A DNA stretch of 64,000 bases from Lachnoclostridium sp. An138. GTDB taxonomy: Bacteria; Bacillota; Clostridia; Lachnospirales; Lachnospiraceae. The stretch's first letter is position 1. Every line of letters starts with the position of its first letter. Positions 62,420-64,000 of the stretch are shown piece after piece. The position numbers and the translations under genes are program-made. The notes beneath the pieces are model-generated. The model saw only the letters and a list, made by a program, of their open reading frames with translations, was not told the origin of the DNA and ran no database searches. The stretch spans positions 45,072-109,071 of the forward strand of contig NZ_NFLF01000014.1 in assembly GCF_002160765.1 (NCBI RefSeq). The letters run 5' to 3'.

Positions 62420-63790
62420 ATGCAGGAGTTTGATGTAATCGTCGTAGGCGGCGGTCCGGCCGGATATAACTGTGCGGAATATGCGGCTCACCATGGAAAA
62501 AGCGTGCTTCTGGTGGAGAAAAAGAACCTTGGCGGCACCTGCCTGAATGTGGGCTGCATTCCCACCAAGACCTTTTTGTACGCTTCCAAGATGTACCATT
62601 ACGCAGACGGAGCCGGAGCAGACTATGGCGTGACGGTAGACGGAGACGTGAGGATCGATCAGGCGGCAGTGGTCAGAAAGAAGGACGAGGTCGTAAAGAC
62701 GCTGGTGCAGGGAGTGGCTGCCGGTCTGCGCCGGGCGAAGGTCAAAGTGGTGAATGGAACGGGAAAGGTCGGCCGGAAGGACGGCAGGCTGTTGGTGACG
62801 GTAGACGGAGAAGAGTACACAGCGGCGGATCTGATTCTGGCGACAGGTTCATCCCCGGTCATTCCGCCGATTGAGGGCGTAAAGGAAGGCCTGGCCGACG
62901 GTACGGTGATGACGAGCGATGAGATTCTGGATATGACAGAGGTTCCGGCCAAGCTGCTTATCGTGGGCGGCGGCGTGATTGGCTTTGAGATGGCTGCCTA
63001 TTTTCAGGAGATCGGCTCCAGGGTGACTGTGATCGAAATGCTGGACAAGGTGCTGGGCCCCAATGACCGTGAAGTCAGCGCTCTGCTGCAGCAGGAGATG
63101 GAGAAAAAGGGCGTGACCTTTTATCTGTCCAGCAGTGTGAAAAAGGTGTCGGAAGGCGTAGTGACCTTTGAGAAGGACGGCAGAATTGATGTGGCTGCCT
63201 ACGACAAGGCCCTCATGTGCGTGGGACGCCGGGCAAACAGCGATATCGAGGGTCTGGAAGAGCTGGGCGTGCAGGTGGAGCGAGGGGCCATCGTGACAAA
63301 TGAGCATATGCAGACGAACGTTCCCCATGTCTACGCCATCGGAGATGTGAATGGAAAGGTGATGCTGGCTCATGTGGGCTACCGGGAAGGAGAGGCGGCT
63401 GTCAACCATATCCTCGGCCGGGAGGACGCCATGAGCTACGACGCCATCTGCGGAGTGGTTTATACAAATCCGGAAGCTGCTTTCGTAGGTATGTCTGAGG
63501 AACAGGCGAAGGCCTCCGGCAAACCTTATAAGGTAAAGAAGGTATCTATCAACTTCAGCGGCCGCCATGTGGCGGAAAACGGAATGAGTAACGGCCTGTG
63601 CAAGCTGATTCTTGATGCGGAGAAAAACACGCTGATTGGAGCGGCGCTGATGTCCTCCTACGCTTCGGAATATATCTATTCCCTGACGTTGATGATTGAT
63701 CTGCAGGTTCCGGTGGATCGCATTCTGCGGACGGTATTTCCTCATCCGACGGTATGCGAGGTGATCCGTGAGGCGCTGCTGAGTTCATAG
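62420..63790 (+). CDS. lpdA: Dihydrolipoyl dehydrogenase
   Basis: A 456-residue flavoprotein that reoxidises dihydrolipoyl groups with NAD+. FAD motif VVGGGPAGYNCAEYAA, redox disulfide GGTCLNVGCIPTK, NAD motif IVGGGVIGFEMA, second FAD motif YAIGDVNGKVMLAH, and the C-terminal H-P-H-P-T with Glu (FPHPTVCEVIREA). The ATG at 62420 has GAGGAGG nine bases upstream; an in-frame TTG at 62414 is too close to it. No E1, E2 or glycine-cleavage gene is next to it in the window. It has its own consensus promoter. Confidence 0.94.
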   Translation: MQEFDVIVVGGGPAGYNCAEYAAHHGKSVLLVEKKNLGGTCLNVGCIPTKTFLYASKMYHYADGAGADYGVTVDGDVRIDQAAVVRKKDEVVKTLVQGVAAGLRRAKVKVVNGTGKVGRKDGRLLVTVDGEEYTAADLILATGSSPVIPPIEGVKEGLADGTVMTSDEILDMTEVPAKLLIVGGGVIGFEMAAYFQEIGSRVTVIEMLDKVLGPNDREVSALLQQEMEKKGVTFYLSSSVKKVSEGVVTFEKDGRIDVAAYDKALMCVGRRANSDIEGLEELGVQVERGAIVTNEHMQTNVPHVYAIGDVNGKVMLAHVGYREGEAAVNHILGREDAMSYDAICGVVYTNPEAAFVGMSEEQAKASGKPYKVKKVSINFSGRHVAENGMSNGLCKLILDAEKNTLIGAALMSSYASEYIYSLTLMIDLQVPVDRILRTVFPHPTVCEVIREALLSS

Positions 63791-63797
63791 TTTATTT

Positions 63798-63860
63798 GTA
63801 GCGTCGGTGTACAAATTCAGCCATTTTTGACCGGATTGTCCCTTGGTACACCGACGCTAC
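63798..63860. repeat. Inverted repeat, 15-base perfect arms
   Basis: GTAGCGTCGGTGTAC (63798-63812) and its reverse complement (63846-63860) enclose 33 bases. It begins eight bases after the lpdA stop but has no T-run after the second arm, so it is an imperfect terminator at best. Confidence 0.85.
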
Positions 63861-63884
63861 CCTCAGTTGACAAGAGCACACACG

Positions 63885-63992
63885 GTCAGGACAGGGCTGT
63901 TTCAGTGTCCTGCCGCGTTGCTTTTCTCTCCGCGTACGTCCAGTACGCGTCGTTCAAGCGCCTTGCAGGGCACTGAAACAGCCGCTGCCTGA
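63885..63992. repeat. Long imperfect inverted repeat at the right end
   Basis: Arms GTCAGG...GGCTGTTTCAGTGTCCTG (63885-63912) and CAGGGCACTGAAACAGCC...CCTGAC (63966-63992) pair over about 27 positions with few mismatches. The centre contains a shorter palindrome GCGTAC / GTACGC (63932-63948). It carries no coding frame. It resembles a dispersed hairpin element or a miniature mobile element, possibly continuing past the window. Confidence 0.65.
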
Positions 63993-64000
63993 CTCTTCGA

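Noticed and set aside
63798..63860. Inverted repeat as a standard terminator of lpdA
   Set aside because: The loop is 33 bases and the second arm is followed by CCTCAG, not T; listed as a repeat instead.

Overview
The window looks like a chromosomal segment of a Clostridia-class Firmicute, most likely a Lachnospiraceae gut commensal. The evidence is gene content: a tryptophan T-box ahead of a TrpXYZ-type importer, the rho / rpmE / DUF1385 / prmC / prfA order, a remnant of a Tn4451-type tnpW gene, a Lachnospiraceae-style sigma factor, and strong AGGAGG ribosome sites with frequent TTG and GTG starts. No rRNA, tRNA, CRISPR array or intact insertion sequence was seen.

Layout. Positions 1-2466 hold the end of a glycan gene cluster (three family-2 glycosyltransferases, the first cut by the window edge). 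Positions 2596-5882 (minus strand) are a tryptophan-regulated ABC importer. Positions 5923-9212 (minus) carry a YfhO-like membrane protein and a fucosyltransferase-fold enzyme, divergent from a bifunctional fucokinase / GDP-fucose pyrophosphorylase (9392-12412). From there to 25937 runs a long plus-strand surface-glycan operon: glycosyltransferases, a DUF2304 protein, polytopic GT-C-like enzymes, RmlD, and an O-acylation module (MBOAT, SGNH partner, two acyltransferase-3 proteins). Positions 26022-29722 hold a HisC-like aminotransferase, a TagD-like cytidylyltransferase fused to a Gfo/Idh/MocA domain, and, convergent, a TagF-like glycerophosphotransferase. This is the most unusual part of the window.

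A housekeeping island (rho, rpmE, DUF1385, prmC, prfA; 29992-35123) splits the glycan genes. They resume with a second O-acylation set, an FdtA/FdtB-type 3-amino-sugar pair, two membrane-anchored polyprenyl-phosphate glycosyltransferases, an SGNH hydrolase and two GT-C-like proteins (35154-47403). Then come a DUF3916-like gene, dus, glmM, an orphan nucleotidyltransferase and an ABC exporter (47577-53433). Positions 53434-55560 are an AT-richer decay zone: WG-repeat, TnpW, PIN toxin and GNAT remnants, with one intact AbrB-type antitoxin. The right end has an AI-2E family permease, a truncated sigma factor, a lipoprotein, an aldo/keto reductase, YccF, a CobW-like GTPase, glpK, lpdA and a pair of long inverted repeats.

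How the genes fit together (inference): the membrane-anchored GT2 enzymes would make polyprenyl-phosphate sugars that the GT-C-like enzymes use outside the cell. The soluble GTs, RmlD, FdtA/B, Fkp and the CDP-linked module would supply rhamnose, 3-amino-6-deoxyhexose, fucose and a CDP-activated polyol. The MBOAT/SGNH and acyltransferase-3 proteins would decorate the polymer with acyl groups.
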